Shown piece after piece: positions 10,690 through 20,947 of a DNA stretch of 64,000 nt. The stretch covers positions 124,001 through 188,000 of the forward strand of contig NZ_LYMI01000001.1 of assembly GCF_001660815.1 (NCBI RefSeq). Direction: 5' to 3'. The notes below the pieces were generated by a model, which ran no database searches, was not told the origin of the DNA, and saw nothing but the letters and a program-made list of their open reading frames with translations. This DNA comes from Xanthomonas nasturtii (GTDB lineage: Bacteria; Pseudomonadota; Gammaproteobacteria; Xanthomonadales; Xanthomonadaceae). Every line of letters begins with the position of its first letter. The stretch's first letter is position 1. The translations under genes were made by a program, and so were the position numbers.

Positions 10690-11181
10690 GCTGAGGCCAT
10701 GTACTGCAAACTGCCGAGGCGTCCGGCACGACTGGCGCGCAAATCAGGTATGGCGACCGCCTCAGCAAGGCGCGACGAACGCGGCATGCGTGAGGCATTG
10801 CTGTTCGACCCGTCTGTGTTTCTTCTGCTTTTGTGGCTGATGTGAGCGACGCGACGGTGAGCGATGTGGCCCCTGGCATCTGCCGTGCGATGCCTGCATG
10901 CGCTTGAACCAGGAAGCGATGGCGGTCGTGCGGCATCTCATCCAGACCAGCACGGCCGCATGGGACCCACGTTCAACGCGAGCACTCCAGCAGCGCAGGA
11001 CGGCAACCAATTTCGACCACTTGGTGCGCCCGGGCCGTGTCGTCCAGATCCAGGCATGCGCGCGAAGGCCGTCGCGGCCTGCCGCACAACGGCGCAGTCC
11101 ACACCAAATGCAAATTGCCTGCAACACAACGCAAAAGCCCCGCAATGCGGGGCTCTGGCGTTTCTGCAGTGAGACGAGAGG
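10690..11181. other. Intergenic stretch without a supported gene
   Basis: About 490 bp between folE2 and tRNA-Glu. Open frames occur on both strands, but their amino-acid composition is that of GC-rich shadow frames (Arg, Ala and Cys rich, no domain). The only clear element is the tRNA terminator at its right end. Confidence 0.5.
11133..11154 (-). terminator. Terminator of tRNA-Glu
   Basis: A perfect 8-bp stem (11136-11143 with 11147-11154) has a 3-nt loop. Read on the minus strand it ends in TTTT, 27 bp beyond the tRNA 3' end. Confidence 0.8.
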
Positions 11182-11256
11182 TGGTGCTCCCTAGGGGGCT
11201 CGAACCCCTGTTTTAGCCTTGAGAGGGCCACGTCCTAACCATTAGACGAAGGGAGC
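11182..11256 (-). tRNA. tRNA-Glu (anticodon CTC)
   Basis: The minus strand folds into a full cloverleaf: acceptor GCTCCCT/AGGGAGC, T-loop TTCGAGC, and anticodon loop CTCTCAA, giving anticodon CTC. The CCA end is encoded (ACCA). It reads codon GAG. Confidence 0.95.
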
Positions 11257-11305
11257 GCTTTTGTCACGTCTTGTGCAGCGCGCTAGTATAGTGAGGTAAT
11301 AGCCG

Positions 11306-12673
11306 TTGGGCAATCCTGCAACACAAGACGGAAGCGCCATCATCGAACCCTCAGTTACATCTCCGTTCACGCTGCGCGTCATCCCACGCGATCAGCACAC
11401 CATCTCGCGCAAGGACATCAGCCCCAACGCGCTGCGCGTGCTGTACCGCCTGCGCGAATCGGGCTTTGGTGCCTACCTGGTCGGCGGCGCGGTTCGCGAT
11501 CTGCTGGTCGGCGGCCACCCCAAGGATTTCGACGTGGCCACCAGCGCCACGCCGGAAGAGGTCAAGGCGCTGTTCCGCAACTGTCGCCTGATCGGCCGAC
11601 GGTTCCGTCTGGCGCACGTGGTGTTCGGCCGCGAAATCATCGAAGTGGCCACCTTCCGCGCCAACATCGACGATGGCAGCGGCGACCGCGAACTGGATAA
11701 TGGCCGGCTGGTGCGCGACAACGTCTACGGCACCATCGAAGACGACGCGATCCGCCGCGACTTCACCTGCAACGCCCTGTACTACGCGATCGAGGATTTC
11801 TCGGTGCGCGATTATTGCGGCGGCTTCGAAGACGTGCAGGCGCGCCTGATGAAGTTGATCGGGCACCCGGAGCTGCGTTACCAGGAAGATCCGGTGCGCA
11901 TGCTGCGCGCGGTGCGCCTGGCGGCCAAGTTGAATTTCGACATCGAAGCCGGCACCGCAGAACCCATTCCGCGCCTGGCCGGGCTGTTGTCCGAAGCCGC
12001 GCCCGCACGCCTGTTCGAAGAAATTCTCAAGCTGTTCCTGTCCGGGCACGGTGTGGCCAGCTTCGAGGGTCTGGAGCGTTACGGCCTGCTCGGCGCGCTG
12101 TTTCCGGAAAGCGCGGCGGCATTGAAATCCAACCGCAGCGGCGCGTTGCGCGCCATGGTGCTGGAAGGTCTGCGCAATACCGATGCGCGCGTGGCCAACG
12201 ACGAGCCGGTGTCGCCGGCCTTCCTGTTTGCGCTGCTGCTGTGGCCGGCGTTCTGCCGCACCTTGATGGGGCTGCAGGCGCAGGGCGTGCAGCCGGAAGA
12301 TGCGCAGCGCCGTGCGGCCGACCGCGTCACCTTGCATCAGCTGGAGCGCGTTGCATTGCCACGCCGCTTCTCGCTGCCGATGCAGGAAATCTGGCTATTG
12401 CAGACACGCTTCTCCTCGCGTCAGCGCAAGCGCGTATTCCGCACCTTGTCGCATCCGCGTTTCCGCGCGGCATTCGATTTCCTGGTGTTGCGTCAGTTCG
12501 CTTCGGCCGACCACGCCGCCGATGTGGAGTTCTGGCGCGAGGCGCAGAAGTCATCCGGCCAGGAGCTGGTGGATGCGATCGAATCGGCGCAGGTCGATCA
12601 CGAAGGCGACGAGGGTGCACCGCGCAAGCGTCGCCGCCGCCGTCGTCGTACCGGCGCGCCTTCAGGCGAGTAG
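11306..12673 (+). CDS. pcnB: Poly(A) polymerase I (polynucleotide adenylyltransferase)
   Basis: A 455-aa enzyme that adds 3' poly(A) tails to RNA and promotes decay. The nucleotidyltransferase head has [23 protein letters not shown] (catalytic DxD) near residues 57-79. [11 protein letters not shown] and [19 protein letters not shown], the poly(A)/CCA-enzyme signatures, follow. The C-terminus is a strongly basic KRRRRRRR tail, as in other PcnB proteins. No ATG is available upstream of the head domain. TTG at 11306 has GAGGTAA five bases upstream and is the best start. folK follows after 3 bp. Confidence 0.92.
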   Translation: MGNPATQDGSAIIEPSVTSPFTLRVIPRDQHTISRKDISPNALRVLYRLRESGFGAYLVGGAVRDLLVGGHPKDFDVATSATPEEVKALFRNCRLIGRRFRLAHVVFGREIIEVATFRANIDDGSGDRELDNGRLVRDNVYGTIEDDAIRRDFTCNALYYAIEDFSVRDYCGGFEDVQARLMKLIGHPELRYQEDPVRMLRAVRLAAKLNFDIEAGTAEPIPRLAGLLSEAAPARLFEEILKLFLSGHGVASFEGLERYGLLGALFPESAAALKSNRSGALRAMVLEGLRNTDARVANDEPVSPAFLFALLLWPAFCRTLMGLQAQGVQPEDAQRRAADRVTLHQLERVALPRRFSLPMQEIWLLQTRFSSRQRKRVFRTLSHPRFRAAFDFLVLRQFASADHAADVEFWREAQKSSGQELVDAIESAQVDHEGDEGAPRKRRRRRRRTGAPSGE

Positions 12674-12676
12674 GGC

Positions 12677-13162
12677 ATGCAGACCGCCTTTGTCGGCCTG
12701 GGCGCCAACCTGGGCCCGGCCGAGGCCAGCGTGCGCGCGGCCATCGCCGCGCTAGGGGTGTTGCCGCAGACCACGCTGGTCGCGGCCTCGCGGCTGTACC
12801 GCACGCCGGCCTGGGGCCGCGAAGACCAGCCCGATTTCATCAATGCCGTGGCCCGGCTGCGCACCGATCTTGCCCCGCTGCCGTTGCTGGAGGCCTTGCT
12901 CGGCATCGAACAGTCGTTCGGCCGCGAGCGTCGGGCCGGCGAGCGCTGGGGCCCGCGCACGCTGGATCTGGACTTGCTGCTGTATGCGGACCAGGTGATC
13001 GATCTGCCGCAGTTGCAGGTGCCGCACCCGCATCTGCACGCCCGCGGCTTCGTGCTGCTGCCGTTGTCGGAGCTTGCACCGGAGGCGATCATTCCGGGCC
13101 ATGGAACAGTGCGGCACGCCCTGCAAGCCATCGATGTCTGCGGGCTGGAGCCGATTGGGTAG
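12677..13162 (+). CDS. folK: 2-amino-4-hydroxy-6-hydroxymethyldihydropteridine pyrophosphokinase
   Basis: A 161-aa HPPK that transfers pyrophosphate from ATP to the pterin in folate synthesis. [12 protein letters not shown] at the N-terminus, [14 protein letters not shown], and the signature [16 protein letters not shown] with metal-binding Asp residues are all present. Its length is typical. It starts 3 bp after pcnB, and pcnB-folK-panB is a common gammaproteobacterial order. Confidence 0.95.
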   Translation: MQTAFVGLGANLGPAEASVRAAIAALGVLPQTTLVAASRLYRTPAWGREDQPDFINAVARLRTDLAPLPLLEALLGIEQSFGRERRAGERWGPRTLDLDLLLYADQVIDLPQLQVPHPHLHARGFVLLPLSELAPEAIIPGHGTVRHALQAIDVCGLEPIG

Positions 13163-13197
13163 ATAATGGCGGGCTTATCACCCCACGTAATGACTTC

Positions 13198-14013
13198 ATG
13201 AGCAGCCACGCCGACAGCAAGCCCTGGACCGTGCCCGCCTTGGCGCAGGCCAAGCGCGAGGGTCGAAAACTGGTCATGTTGACCGCCTACGACGCCGGCT
13301 TTGCGCGCAGCTTCGACGCCAACGGCGTGGACCTGATCCTGGTCGGCGACTCGCTCGGCATGGTGGTGCAGGGCCACGATTCCACCTTGCCGGTGACCAC
13401 GGCCGACATGGTCTACCACACCGCTGCGGTGGCACGCGTGCTGGAGCGGGCCTTGCTGGTGGCCGATCTGTCGTTCCAGGCCGATGCCACGCCGCTGCGC
13501 GCGCTCGATGCGGCAACCCAGCTGCTGCAGGCAGGTGCGCAGATGGTCAAGATCGAAGGCGCCGGGCACAAGCTCGAGGTCATCCGTTACCTGGTCGAGC
13601 GCGAGATCCCGGTCTGCTCGCACCTGGGGCTCACCCCGCAATCGGTGCTGCGTTTCGGCGGCTACACGGTGCAGGGCCGCGGCGAAGCCGGCGAGCAGTT
13701 GCGCCGCGATGCGCAGGCGGTGGTCGACGCCGGTGCCAGCCTGGTGGTGCTGGAATGCGTGCCGACGCCGATCGCCGCACAGATCAGCACCGCGCTCGGC
13801 GTGCCCACCATCGGGATTGGCGCAGGCCCCGGTTGCGACGGCCAGGTACTGGTGATGCACGACATGCTGGGCCTGGACAGCGGCCACCGCCGGCCCAAGT
13901 TCGTCAAGGATTTCCTCGCCGAAGGCGGCTCGGTCGCCGGCGCGGTGCGTGCCTACGCGCAGGCCGTGCGCGACGGTAGCTTTCCCGATGCAGAGCACGC
14001 GTACGCCGCATGA
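13198..14013 (+). CDS. panB: 3-methyl-2-oxobutanoate hydroxymethyltransferase
   Basis: A 271-aa ketopantoate hydroxymethyltransferase, the first pantothenate step. Motifs: [41 protein letters not shown] near residue 115, and the catalytic Glu region LVVLECVP. It is 35 bp after folK. The chosen ATG has no strong ribosome site; a tiny overlapping ATG-to-TGA frame lies just before it. panC overlaps by ATGA. Confidence 0.95.
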   Translation: MSSHADSKPWTVPALAQAKREGRKLVMLTAYDAGFARSFDANGVDLILVGDSLGMVVQGHDSTLPVTTADMVYHTAAVARVLERALLVADLSFQADATPLRALDAATQLLQAGAQMVKIEGAGHKLEVIRYLVEREIPVCSHLGLTPQSVLRFGGYTVQGRGEAGEQLRRDAQAVVDAGASLVVLECVPTPIAAQISTALGVPTIGIGAGPGCDGQVLVMHDMLGLDSGHRRPKFVKDFLAEGGSVAGAVRAYAQAVRDGSFPDAEHAYAA

Positions 14014-14852
14014 TCCAGACGCTGACCGATCTTTCCGCACTGCGCGCCCTGGTTGCTGGCTGGAAGCGTGAAGGCTTGCGCGTGGCGCTGGTGCCCACCA
14101 TGGGCAACCTGCACGCCGGCCATTATTCGCTGGTGATGCTGGCGCGCCAGTACGCCGACCGCGTGGTGTCCAGCGTGTTCGTCAACCCGACCCAGTTCGG
14201 CCCCAACGAAGATTTCGCGCGCTACCCGCGCACGCCCGAGGCCGACCTGCGCGGCCTGGAAGATGCCGGGTGCGATGCGTTGTGGCTGCCCGACGTGCAC
14301 ACCATGTACCCGCTCGGCACCGCGCTGGCCACGCCCATCCATGCGCCCGGCGTCAGTGACGTGCTGGAAGGCGAGTGCCGGCCGGGGCACTTCGATGGCG
14401 TGTGCACGGTTGTGGCGCGGCTGTTCAACCAGGTGCAGCCGGACGTGGCCGCCTTCGGCAAGAAGGATTACCAGCAGCTGGCGGTGATCCGGCAGATGGT
14501 GGCCGACCTGGCGTTTCCGATCGAGATCCTGGGCGGCAGCATCGTGCGCGAGGCCGATGGCCTGGCGATGAGTTCGCGCAACCAGTATCTGTCGGCAGAA
14601 GATCGCCCGACCTCGGCCAAGATCCGCAAGGTGCTGCTGCAGATGCGCGACAGCTATGCCGCCGGCACGCCGCGTGCGCAGGTGGAAGATGCGGCCAGCC
14701 ATGCGCTGGAGCAGGCCGGTTTCCGGGTCGATTATGCGGTGCTGCGGCTGCCCGACCTGAGCGAGCCGGGCGACAGCCACGCCGGCGCGCGCGTGGCCCT
14801 GATCGCGGCCCGCCTGGGCAATACGCGTTTGATCGACAACCTGGAATTCTGA
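14010..14852 (+). CDS. panC: Pantothenate synthetase (pantoate-beta-alanine ligase)
   Basis: A 280-aa ATP-dependent ligase joining pantoate to beta-alanine. The nucleotidyl-transferase signature [13 protein letters not shown] lies at residues 30-42. [32 protein letters not shown], and [12 protein letters not shown] (KMSKS-like) are all present. It overlaps panB by 4 bp. Confidence 0.96.
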   Translation: MIQTLTDLSALRALVAGWKREGLRVALVPTMGNLHAGHYSLVMLARQYADRVVSSVFVNPTQFGPNEDFARYPRTPEADLRGLEDAGCDALWLPDVHTMYPLGTALATPIHAPGVSDVLEGECRPGHFDGVCTVVARLFNQVQPDVAAFGKKDYQQLAVIRQMVADLAFPIEILGGSIVREADGLAMSSRNQYLSAEDRPTSAKIRKVLLQMRDSYAAGTPRAQVEDAASHALEQAGFRVDYAVLRLPDLSEPGDSHAGARVALIAARLGNTRLIDNLEF

Positions 14853-15029
14853 GCGGGCTTGCGCTGCGGACGCAGCGCCTGGCTTCAGCAGCAGCGCCAG
14901 CGAACCGATGCGAGTGCGTTTTCGCACCGCGCCGGCCTGAAGCCCTCACCACCGGCCGCAGCGCGAACCGGTGGGGGCGGGTGCTTTCCGCTAAAATGCC
15001 GGCTTTCCTTTTGTCGTTGCCTTCCGTCC

Positions 15030-15410
15030 ATGCATCTGTCCCTGCTGAAAGCCAAGATCCACCGCGCCACCGTCACCCACTCCGAACTCAACTACGAAGG
15101 CTCGATCGCCATCGACGGCCTGCTGCTGGAAGCGACCGGCATCCGCGAATTCGAACAGGTGCATATCTGGGACGTCACCAACGGTGCGCGTTTCAGCACC
15201 TATGCCATTCGCGCCGAAGACGGCAGCGGCATCATGTCGCTCAACGGCGGCGCGGCGCGTCATGTGCAGGTAGGCGATCTGATCATCGTGGCGGCGTTCG
15301 CCAGCATGAGCGAAGACGAAGCCAAGACCTTCAAGCCCAATCTGGTATATGTGAACGCGCACAACGCGATCTCCCACACCAACCACAGCATCCCCACGCA
15401 GGCCGCATGA
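15030..15410 (+). CDS. panD: Aspartate 1-decarboxylase proenzyme
   Basis: A 126-aa proenzyme giving beta-alanine from aspartate. Self-cleavage between Gly24 and Ser25 (NYEGSIAID) creates the pyruvoyl cofactor, and both residues are in the right place. [19 protein letters not shown] and the NAHNAIS tail complete the fold. A gap of 177 bp separates it from panC, so it may have its own promoter. pgi starts inside its stop codon. Confidence 0.95.
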   Translation: MHLSLLKAKIHRATVTHSELNYEGSIAIDGLLLEATGIREFEQVHIWDVTNGARFSTYAIRAEDGSGIMSLNGGAARHVQVGDLIIVAAFASMSEDEAKTFKPNLVYVNAHNAISHTNHSIPTQAA

Positions 15411-16921
15411 CACAGACCAACGGATTCGACGCGCTTCACGCCCACGCCCAGCGCCTGCGTGGCGCTGCCATCCCCGCATTGCTTGCCGCCGAGCCGGAAC
15501 GGCCGACGCAATACGCCAGGCAAGTCGGTCCGTTGTATTTCAATTTCGCGCGCCAGAAGTACGACCGCGCCGCGCTCGATTCACTGTTCGCCATCGCCCG
15601 CGAGCGCGATCTGGCCGGTGCGTTCCAGCGCCTGTTTCGTGGCGAGCAGGTCAATGTCACCGAACAGCGCGCGGCCTTGCACACCGCGTTGCGCGGCGAT
15701 CTGACCGACGCGCCGGTTGCCTCCGAGGCGTATGCAACGGCTGCGCAAGTGCGCCAACGCATGGGCGATTTGATCCAGCAGCTGGAAGCCACCGATGTCA
15801 CCGACATCGTCAGTGTCGGCATCGGTGGTTCCGACCTGGGCCCGCGCCTGGTCGCCGATGCGTTGCGTGCGCCGTCCGGTGCGCGTTTCCGCGTGCATTT
15901 CGTGTCCAATGTCGATGGCGCGGCGATGCAGCGCACCTTGGCCACGCTGGACCCGGCGCGCACCGCCGGCATCCTGATTTCCAAGACCTTCGGCACCCAG
16001 GAAACCCTGCTCAACGGCGGCATCCTGCATGCCTGGCTGGGTGGCAGTGAGCGCCTGTACGCGGTGAGCGCCAACCCCGAACGCGCCGCCAAGGCCTTCG
16101 ATATCGCACCCGGCCGCGTGCTGCCGATGTGGGATTGGGTGGGTGGACGTTATTCGCTGTGGTCGGCGGTCGGTTTCCCGATTGCACTGGCGATTGGCTT
16201 TGAGCGTTTCGAGCACTTGCTGCAAGGTGCCGCGCAGTTCGATGCGCACGTGCTCAACACCCCGCTGGAAGAAAACGTCGCGGTGCTGCACGGGCTGACG
16301 GCGGTGTGGAACCGCAACCTGCTCGGTAGCGCCACGCACGCAGTGATGACCTACGACCAGCGCCTGGCACTGCTGCCGGCGTATCTGCAGCAGCTGGTGA
16401 TGGAGAGCCTGGGCAAGCGGGCCAAGCTCGATGGCTCGGCGGTGGACAGCGACACCGTAGCGGTGTGGTGGGGCGGTGCGGGTACCGATGTGCAGCACAG
16501 CTTTTTCCAGGCGCTGCACCAGGGCACCAGCGTGGTGCCGGCCGATTTCATCGGCACCGTGCACAACGACGACCCGTATGCGGAAAACCACGTCGCGCTG
16601 ATGGCCAACGTGCTGGCGCAGACCGAGGCGCTGGCCAACGGCCAGGACAGCAGCGACCCGCACCGCAGCTATCCGGGCGGCCGCCCGAGCACGGTGATCC
16701 TGCTCGATGCGCTCACCCCGCAGGCGCTGGGTGCGCTGATCTCGATGTACGAGCACAGCGTGTACGTGCAGTCGGTGATGTGGGGCATCAACGCGTTCGA
16801 CCAGTTCGGCGTGGAGCTGGGCAAGCAGCTGGCGAGCCAGTTGCTGCCGGCGCTGAAGGGCGAAGCGGCCGAGGTGGCCGACCCGGTGACGCGCGAGCTG
16901 CTGGGCAAGCTGCGCGGCTGA
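15407..16921 (+). CDS. pgi: Glucose-6-phosphate isomerase
   Basis: A 504-aa enzyme of glycolysis and gluconeogenesis. Signatures: [54 protein letters not shown] with a catalytic-region Arg, [12 protein letters not shown], and the C-terminal [24 protein letters not shown]. The ATG overlaps the panD stop (ATGA). It ends the pcnB-to-pgi cluster. Confidence 0.97.
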   Translation: MTQTNGFDALHAHAQRLRGAAIPALLAAEPERPTQYARQVGPLYFNFARQKYDRAALDSLFAIARERDLAGAFQRLFRGEQVNVTEQRAALHTALRGDLTDAPVASEAYATAAQVRQRMGDLIQQLEATDVTDIVSVGIGGSDLGPRLVADALRAPSGARFRVHFVSNVDGAAMQRTLATLDPARTAGILISKTFGTQETLLNGGILHAWLGGSERLYAVSANPERAAKAFDIAPGRVLPMWDWVGGRYSLWSAVGFPIALAIGFERFEHLLQGAAQFDAHVLNTPLEENVAVLHGLTAVWNRNLLGSATHAVMTYDQRLALLPAYLQQLVMESLGKRAKLDGSAVDSDTVAVWWGGAGTDVQHSFFQALHQGTSVVPADFIGTVHNDDPYAENHVALMANVLAQTEALANGQDSSDPHRSYPGGRPSTVILLDALTPQALGALISMYEHSVYVQSVMWGINAFDQFGVELGKQLASQLLPALKGEAAEVADPVTRELLGKLRG

Positions 16922-16944
16922 GCCAGGCGCAGCGCGCGTGACAG

Positions 16945-16972
16945 GGAACGGGGCCTGCGGGCCCCGTTTCCG
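16945..16972 (+). terminator. Probable terminator after pgi
   Basis: A GC-rich stem (16947-16955 with 16960-16968) has a 4-nt loop followed by a weak T-rich run. It lies 24 bp after the pgi stop. Confidence 0.75.
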
Positions 16973-17129
16973 TTTGCAGCGGCCAACGAAACGCGTGCGC
17001 TCATCTCAGGCCGGCGAGGCCCGTGCTGGGGCGGCATGCATCACGCGTGCGTTTGGGTCTGAGTGCGTCTGCGTCCACCTGATGACTGTCTGCTCCGTTG
17101 TTGTCAGCCTGAGCACCCTTGTAACCAGT

Positions 17130-17165
17130 CCAAAATAGACAAATTTCCCAAAATGGACGTTTTGG
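17130..17165 (+). promoter_or_regulatory. Direct and inverted repeats upstream of the toxin-antitoxin pair (candidate operator)
   Basis: CCAAAATAGAC (17130-17140) recurs as CCAAAATGGAC (17148-17158) with an 18-bp offset. CCAAAA (17148-17153) is also inverted as TTTTGG (17160-17165). The AT-rich tract lies 37 bp before the antitoxin start. Autoregulation by the antitoxin is the usual pattern for Phd-type modules; binding here is inferred. Confidence 0.5.
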
Positions 17166-17202
17166 CGTAGGCTGAAATCACCCACTTCGCAGGATCGTCC
17201 TC

Positions 17203-17547
17203 ATGTCCCGTCATCAGGACTTGCCCGAGCTTGAAAAAGCGCCAGCGGCCGACATCAAGATCAAGGGTTGGCCCAGCCTGATGCGCAAGGTGCGCACCCA
17301 CGGCGCGGTGGTCATCACCAATCACAACCACCCCGAAGCGGTGGTGGTGGATGCCGAGGAATACCGGCATCTGGTGCGGCAGGCCAGTGCGCTTGCCGAT
17401 GCGGCCACGCGCGCGCAGTCGCTGCAGGCCTTGCAGGCCAAATTCGACGCGCATCTTGCCGCGGTCACCGATGCCGCGGTGCTGGCCCAGGTGATCGCCA
17501 AGCCCGCACGCCGTGGTCGCAAGATCGCCTTGGGCCCGTCGCTCTGA
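17203..17547 (+). CDS. Phd/YefM-type antitoxin
   Basis: A 114-aa protein. Residues 15-65 have the Phd/YefM DNA-binding fold pattern: PSLMRKVRTHGAVVITNHNHPEAVVVDAEEYRHL, including the HxxPEAVVV strand. The C-terminal half is helical with a basic RRGRK tail, where an antitoxin would contact its toxin. It is immediately followed by the Zeta-like toxin gene. It is longer than many YefM proteins, and the C-terminus may be adapted to an unusual partner. Confidence 0.8.
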   Translation: MSRHQDLPELEKAPAADIKIKGWPSLMRKVRTHGAVVITNHNHPEAVVVDAEEYRHLVRQASALADAATRAQSLQALQAKFDAHLAAVTDAAVLAQVIAKPARRGRKIALGPSL

Positions 17548-17550
17548 TCG

Positions 17551-18177
17551 ATGGGAAATATCCTGGTACTGGCTGGCGTCAACGGCGCCGGTAAAAGTTC
17601 ATTGCTGGGCACCTTGCTGCAGGAAGACGGCGCCAGCTGGTACAACCCGGATGCCTTCACCCGGCAACTGGTGGAGCAGGGCTGGACACTGGAAGAGGCC
17701 AATGCCCAGGCCTGGCAGGAAGGCGTGCGACGGCTGCGCCAGGCGATGGCCGACGGCAGCGATTTCGCATTCGAAACAACGTTGGGCGCGACCACCATTC
17801 CGCGCCTGCTGCGCGAGGCCAGCGTGCAGCACACGGTGGCGGTCTGGTTCTGCGGGTTGGCGACGGTGGACCTGCACGTCCAGCGCGTGGCAGCACGGGT
17901 CGCTGCCGGCGGCCATGCCATTCCCGAGCACAAGATCCGCGCGCGTTACGACACATCGCGCGCCAACCTGATCGCGTTGCTGCCGCATCTGGCAGTGCTG
18001 CATGTTTACGACAACAGCGCGCCGGCCGACGCGGCGGGTCAGGCGGCGCCGACGCTCGTGCTGGAACTGGACCGCAGCGGCCTGCACTACCCGCAAACAC
18101 CGGCAGAGTTGGCGCAGGTGCCCGATTGGGCCAAGCCCATCGTGATGGCGGCATTGGAGACGCGCCGCGTGTCTTGA
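17551..18177 (+). CDS. Zeta-like toxin (AAA P-loop kinase)
   Basis: A 208-aa P-loop protein. Walker A GVNGAGKSS lies at residues 9-17, WYNPDAFTRQL follows, and FAFETTLGATT near residue 75 matches the substrate-binding ETT-type motif of Zeta/PezT toxins. Those toxins phosphorylate UDP-GlcNAc-type sugars; substrate here is inferred. It is shorter than PezT. It starts 3 bp after the antitoxin with no good ribosome site, so translation is probably coupled. Zeta toxins usually pair with epsilon or PezA antitoxins, so a Phd-type partner is notable. Confidence 0.78.
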   Translation: MGNILVLAGVNGAGKSSLLGTLLQEDGASWYNPDAFTRQLVEQGWTLEEANAQAWQEGVRRLRQAMADGSDFAFETTLGATTIPRLLREASVQHTVAVWFCGLATVDLHVQRVAARVAAGGHAIPEHKIRARYDTSRANLIALLPHLAVLHVYDNSAPADAAGQAAPTLVLELDRSGLHYPQTPAELAQVPDWAKPIVMAALETRRVS

Positions 18178-18557
18178 ACTGCGCATCCGGGCTGGCCTGC
18201 GCGAGTCGCCTGCCTGACGCGCACCGCGCTGGAAATAAGAGCGGCTAGTAAAACGACGTCACACCGGTCTACCGCGGGCCGGCATGCCTCGTCTTGATAA
18301 GACCCGCCAGCCAACTGTCTGGTGCGGTGTCCTCGCCGATTGCGGGACCGTTGGCGGCATGGATGCCGCCACCGAGCTCCTGTGGACGGGTTGACGGCGT
18401 GTCCCGCGAGCGGTGAGGGCACCGCGCGCTCGACGCTGCGCGATGGCCATACATCAGCGCGCCCTCATGCAAGCGCCTGTCGCGCAGTCGATACGACCGA
18501 CGAAACAAGATGCCGCTCGCAGCGCATTGCCAGCACTGCGAGCGACGACGCCTGCGC
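18178..18557. other. Convergent intergenic region holding repeat copy A
   Basis: This region lies between the ends of the toxin gene and phoX. It holds the 128-bp dispersed repeat (18307-18434); the rest has no supported gene. Frames crossing the repeat are Arg-rich and probably not translated. Confidence 0.6.
18307..18434 (+). repeat. Dispersed 128-bp intergenic repeat, copy A
   Basis: Aligns end to end without gaps with 29434-29561; I count seven mismatches in 128 positions. It contains a small perfect inverted repeat, GGCGGCAT-GG-ATGCCGCC. Both copies have the same orientation and both sit between convergent gene ends. Confidence 0.85.
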
Positions 18558-20513
18558 TTACGCCTTGCCCAACTGCACTGCCACCGGATCGCCGGTGAGA
18601 TAGCCCACCGCTGCGCCGAAGCGGTTCTTGTAGTGGGCACGCACCAGCGGGTCCAGTACCGGCTTGACGATGTCGTGCAGCGGGCTTTCCCAGTCACCGG
18701 GATGCTGGAAATTGCTCATCACGTAGGTCCAGCCGTGGATCTGGTCGACTGCGTGCAGGCCGGTGGATTCGGCGCCGGCCGGCACCGACAGCACGCGTGT
18801 CAGTGCGCCGCTGTCCACGTTGTAGGCCCACAGGAAATTGTTGACGTGCAGGCTGCTGTCTTCGCCGATGAACAAGGTGCGCAGCGCTTCGGAGAATTTG
18901 AGGTTGTCCGGGTTGGCCAGGCGCTCCGGGTCGGCCAGGTTGCCCAGCGCGTCGGCCTTGGCCAGATCGTGGCCGGTGAGGGCCGCCGGGGCGGCCATGT
19001 CGATTGGCACCCAGTCGCTGTGGATTGGTGCGCCGTGGCTGTCGCGTTGGCCGCCGCGCAGATTCAGGGCATACACCGCACCGGCTTCCGGGCCCTGTAC
19101 TTTTACATCGCCCGAGCCGTTGCGCATGCTGGTGACGATGTAGGACATCGCCATGTAAGCGACCTTGTCGCGTGCGTTGACGGTGGTTCCTTCAAGCTTG
19201 GTGAAGCCCAGGCTGCCGCCGGCCAGCGCGGCATAGCGATGGGTTTCCAGATAGGTGGCGGCCTTTTCCATGCCCGGTTTGATGCGGATCCAGTTGAAGG
19301 TGCCGTTGAACGGGATCTTGGTGAACGAGGCATCGCCAAGATCGCTCAGGTGCACATCGAGGATGTCGGCGGCAGTGAGGCGATCGGCCAGGGCCTGGAT
19401 TTCGGCACTGGTGGCGTGGCCCAGCTTGATCCAGCTCAGCGTGGCCGCACCCGGGCCGATGCCGGAGGTCTGGTGCCAACGCCCGACGTACAAGGTGCCG
19501 GCCGACAGGTCGGCCTTGCGGTCGGCAATGAACATGAACAACCCACCGTTGGTGGCGTCGTCACCCATCAGCACGGTGCGCTGGTCGGGCATCACCTGCA
19601 CCAGTTCGTGCGAGATGCGGCCCAGGCAATAGTGCTTGCGCACGCTCCCGGTTCCGTCCGGGTGCACGGTGATTTCCGGCAGGTGGCCGTAGTGATACGG
19701 ATTGGCTTTCTCCGGGTCGCCGTACAGATGCGTGCTATAGCTGCGGAACTGGGTGTTGCCGGCCAGCGCGGTGGCGTCGGGCTCGTACTCTTCGCTGGAC
19801 AGGTGGGTATTCCATGGCGACAGGCTGGCGCCGCAGGTAGTCCATAGCCCGTGCACCGGCGCGGTGTCGACATTGTGGTACTTCACCAGCGACAACTTGC
19901 CGGTGGCCGGGTCCTGGTCCAGCGTCAGTACCGCGATCGGCGCGGGCAGGTGGCGGTTGGTGTCGTTGCCGGCCTGGTCGCGGGTGGTGTATTCGAACTG
20001 CACCACCGCAAACACGTGGTTGCCCTTGACGCCGGGTACCTTGGCATTGGGCAGGGTCAGCAGCGAGGAGCTGTCCGGGCAATCGGAAAAGAACGGCCGC
20101 TCGGCACCGGGTTTGGAGCGGTCGATGATCGGTCGGTGCCGGATGTCGTAATAGCCGCCGGCCAGCACGGTGCCGCCCTTGCCGTCGGGCACCTGATCGC
20201 CGGTGACGAAAAACGGGTGATACGCCAACGCATAGCGCTGGGTGCTGCCGTCGCTGCGCGCCACGGTCAGTGCCGAGCCGACCGTGGTGGTGGCCATGGC
20301 CGCCGGGTTGGCCAGGCTGGGCGCGGGCATGCCGTGGAAGGTGGCCGAGACCAGGTGGGCCGGGGTTTCCGATGGCCGCAACGGGCGCGCGGCCAGTGCG
20401 GCACCGCCAAGTTGCTCGAACGCGGCGGCGCTGACATTGCCGAGCGGCAACAAGGGAACGGCTGCCAGCAGCTGCATCAGGCGGCGACGTGAGGGATCGG
20501 GGGAGGCGGACAT
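18558..20513 (-). CDS. phoX: PhoX-type alkaline phosphatase (DUF839), Tat-exported
   Basis: A 651-aa protein with a twin-arginine signal (SRRRLMQLLAAVPLLPL, residues 9-25) and a long beta-propeller typical of PhoX. GNHVFAVVQFEYTTRD, WGTC-like GLWTTCGASLSPWNTHLSSEEY, CLGRISHEL, and MGDDATNGGLFMFIAD carry the conserved acidic and Cys positions of the metal site. PhoX enzymes are calcium/iron phosphomonoesterases acting in the periplasm or outside. ATG at 20513 has CTGGAG five bases upstream. Phosphate control is likely, but I did not find a clear Pho box. Confidence 0.85.
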   Translation of the reverse strand: MSASPDPSRRRLMQLLAAVPLLPLGNVSAAAFEQLGGAALAARPLRPSETPAHLVSATFHGMPAPSLANPAAMATTTVGSALTVARSDGSTQRYALAYHPFFVTGDQVPDGKGGTVLAGGYYDIRHRPIIDRSKPGAERPFFSDCPDSSSLLTLPNAKVPGVKGNHVFAVVQFEYTTRDQAGNDTNRHLPAPIAVLTLDQDPATGKLSLVKYHNVDTAPVHGLWTTCGASLSPWNTHLSSEEYEPDATALAGNTQFRSYSTHLYGDPEKANPYHYGHLPEITVHPDGTGSVRKHYCLGRISHELVQVMPDQRTVLMGDDATNGGLFMFIADRKADLSAGTLYVGRWHQTSGIGPGAATLSWIKLGHATSAEIQALADRLTAADILDVHLSDLGDASFTKIPFNGTFNWIRIKPGMEKAATYLETHRYAALAGGSLGFTKLEGTTVNARDKVAYMAMSYIVTSMRNGSGDVKVQGPEAGAVYALNLRGGQRDSHGAPIHSDWVPIDMAAPAALTGHDLAKADALGNLADPERLANPDNLKFSEALRTLFIGEDSSLHVNNFLWAYNVDSGALTRVLSVPAGAESTGLHAVDQIHGWTYVMSNFQHPGDWESPLHDIVKPVLDPLVRAHYKNRFGAAVGYLTGDPVAVQLGKA

Positions 20514-20947
20514 CGAAACTCCAGGCAAAGGCAACGATCAACAATGGCAATGACACATCGGCAAGCCGGTCACGCTAGGCCGGCGGTATGACAGTTGTTT
20601 GACGGCGAGCCCACCCGTTGGCGTGCGTTCGGGCACGCCCGCACAAGCGAGCGCAGCAGCAGGCCCGGCGTGGGCGGGGGCTGCGCACTGCCCGACCCTG
20701 CGGGTGGTGCGTTGCAGCAAAGTGCGGCTGCGCGGAATGCCAAGCGCGGCAGCGGATTCGGCAGTTTTCCGTGGTTTCACAGGTGCTGCCGGTATTCCAA
20801 GGCTATAGCCCCGGCCAATAAGTTGCCGGCCATTTGGCATATGGACAGCTGTTGTTGACAGGGTAGGGGAATCACGCAAGCGTACGCCGCCTAATGGCCT
20901 GCGGCGCAACGCATCGCCGTGGGAGAACCACCCTGGAGACCCGGATC
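20514..20947. other. Divergent promoter region between phoX and the GH3 gene
   Basis: About 430 bp hold the outward promoters of both genes. No gene is supported, and no Pho box or other operator is obvious by eye. Confidence 0.5.

Noticed and set aside
10762..11145. Minus-strand frame of 127 codons between folE2 and tRNA-Glu
   Set aside because: It runs through the tRNA terminator hairpin, is rich in Arg, Cys and Trp, and has no plausible ribosome site or domain.
18087..18450. Small minus-strand frames over repeat copy A (and equivalents over copy B)
   Set aside because: The same peptide-like sequence appears at both repeat copies, which is expected of a non-coding repeat with chance frames.
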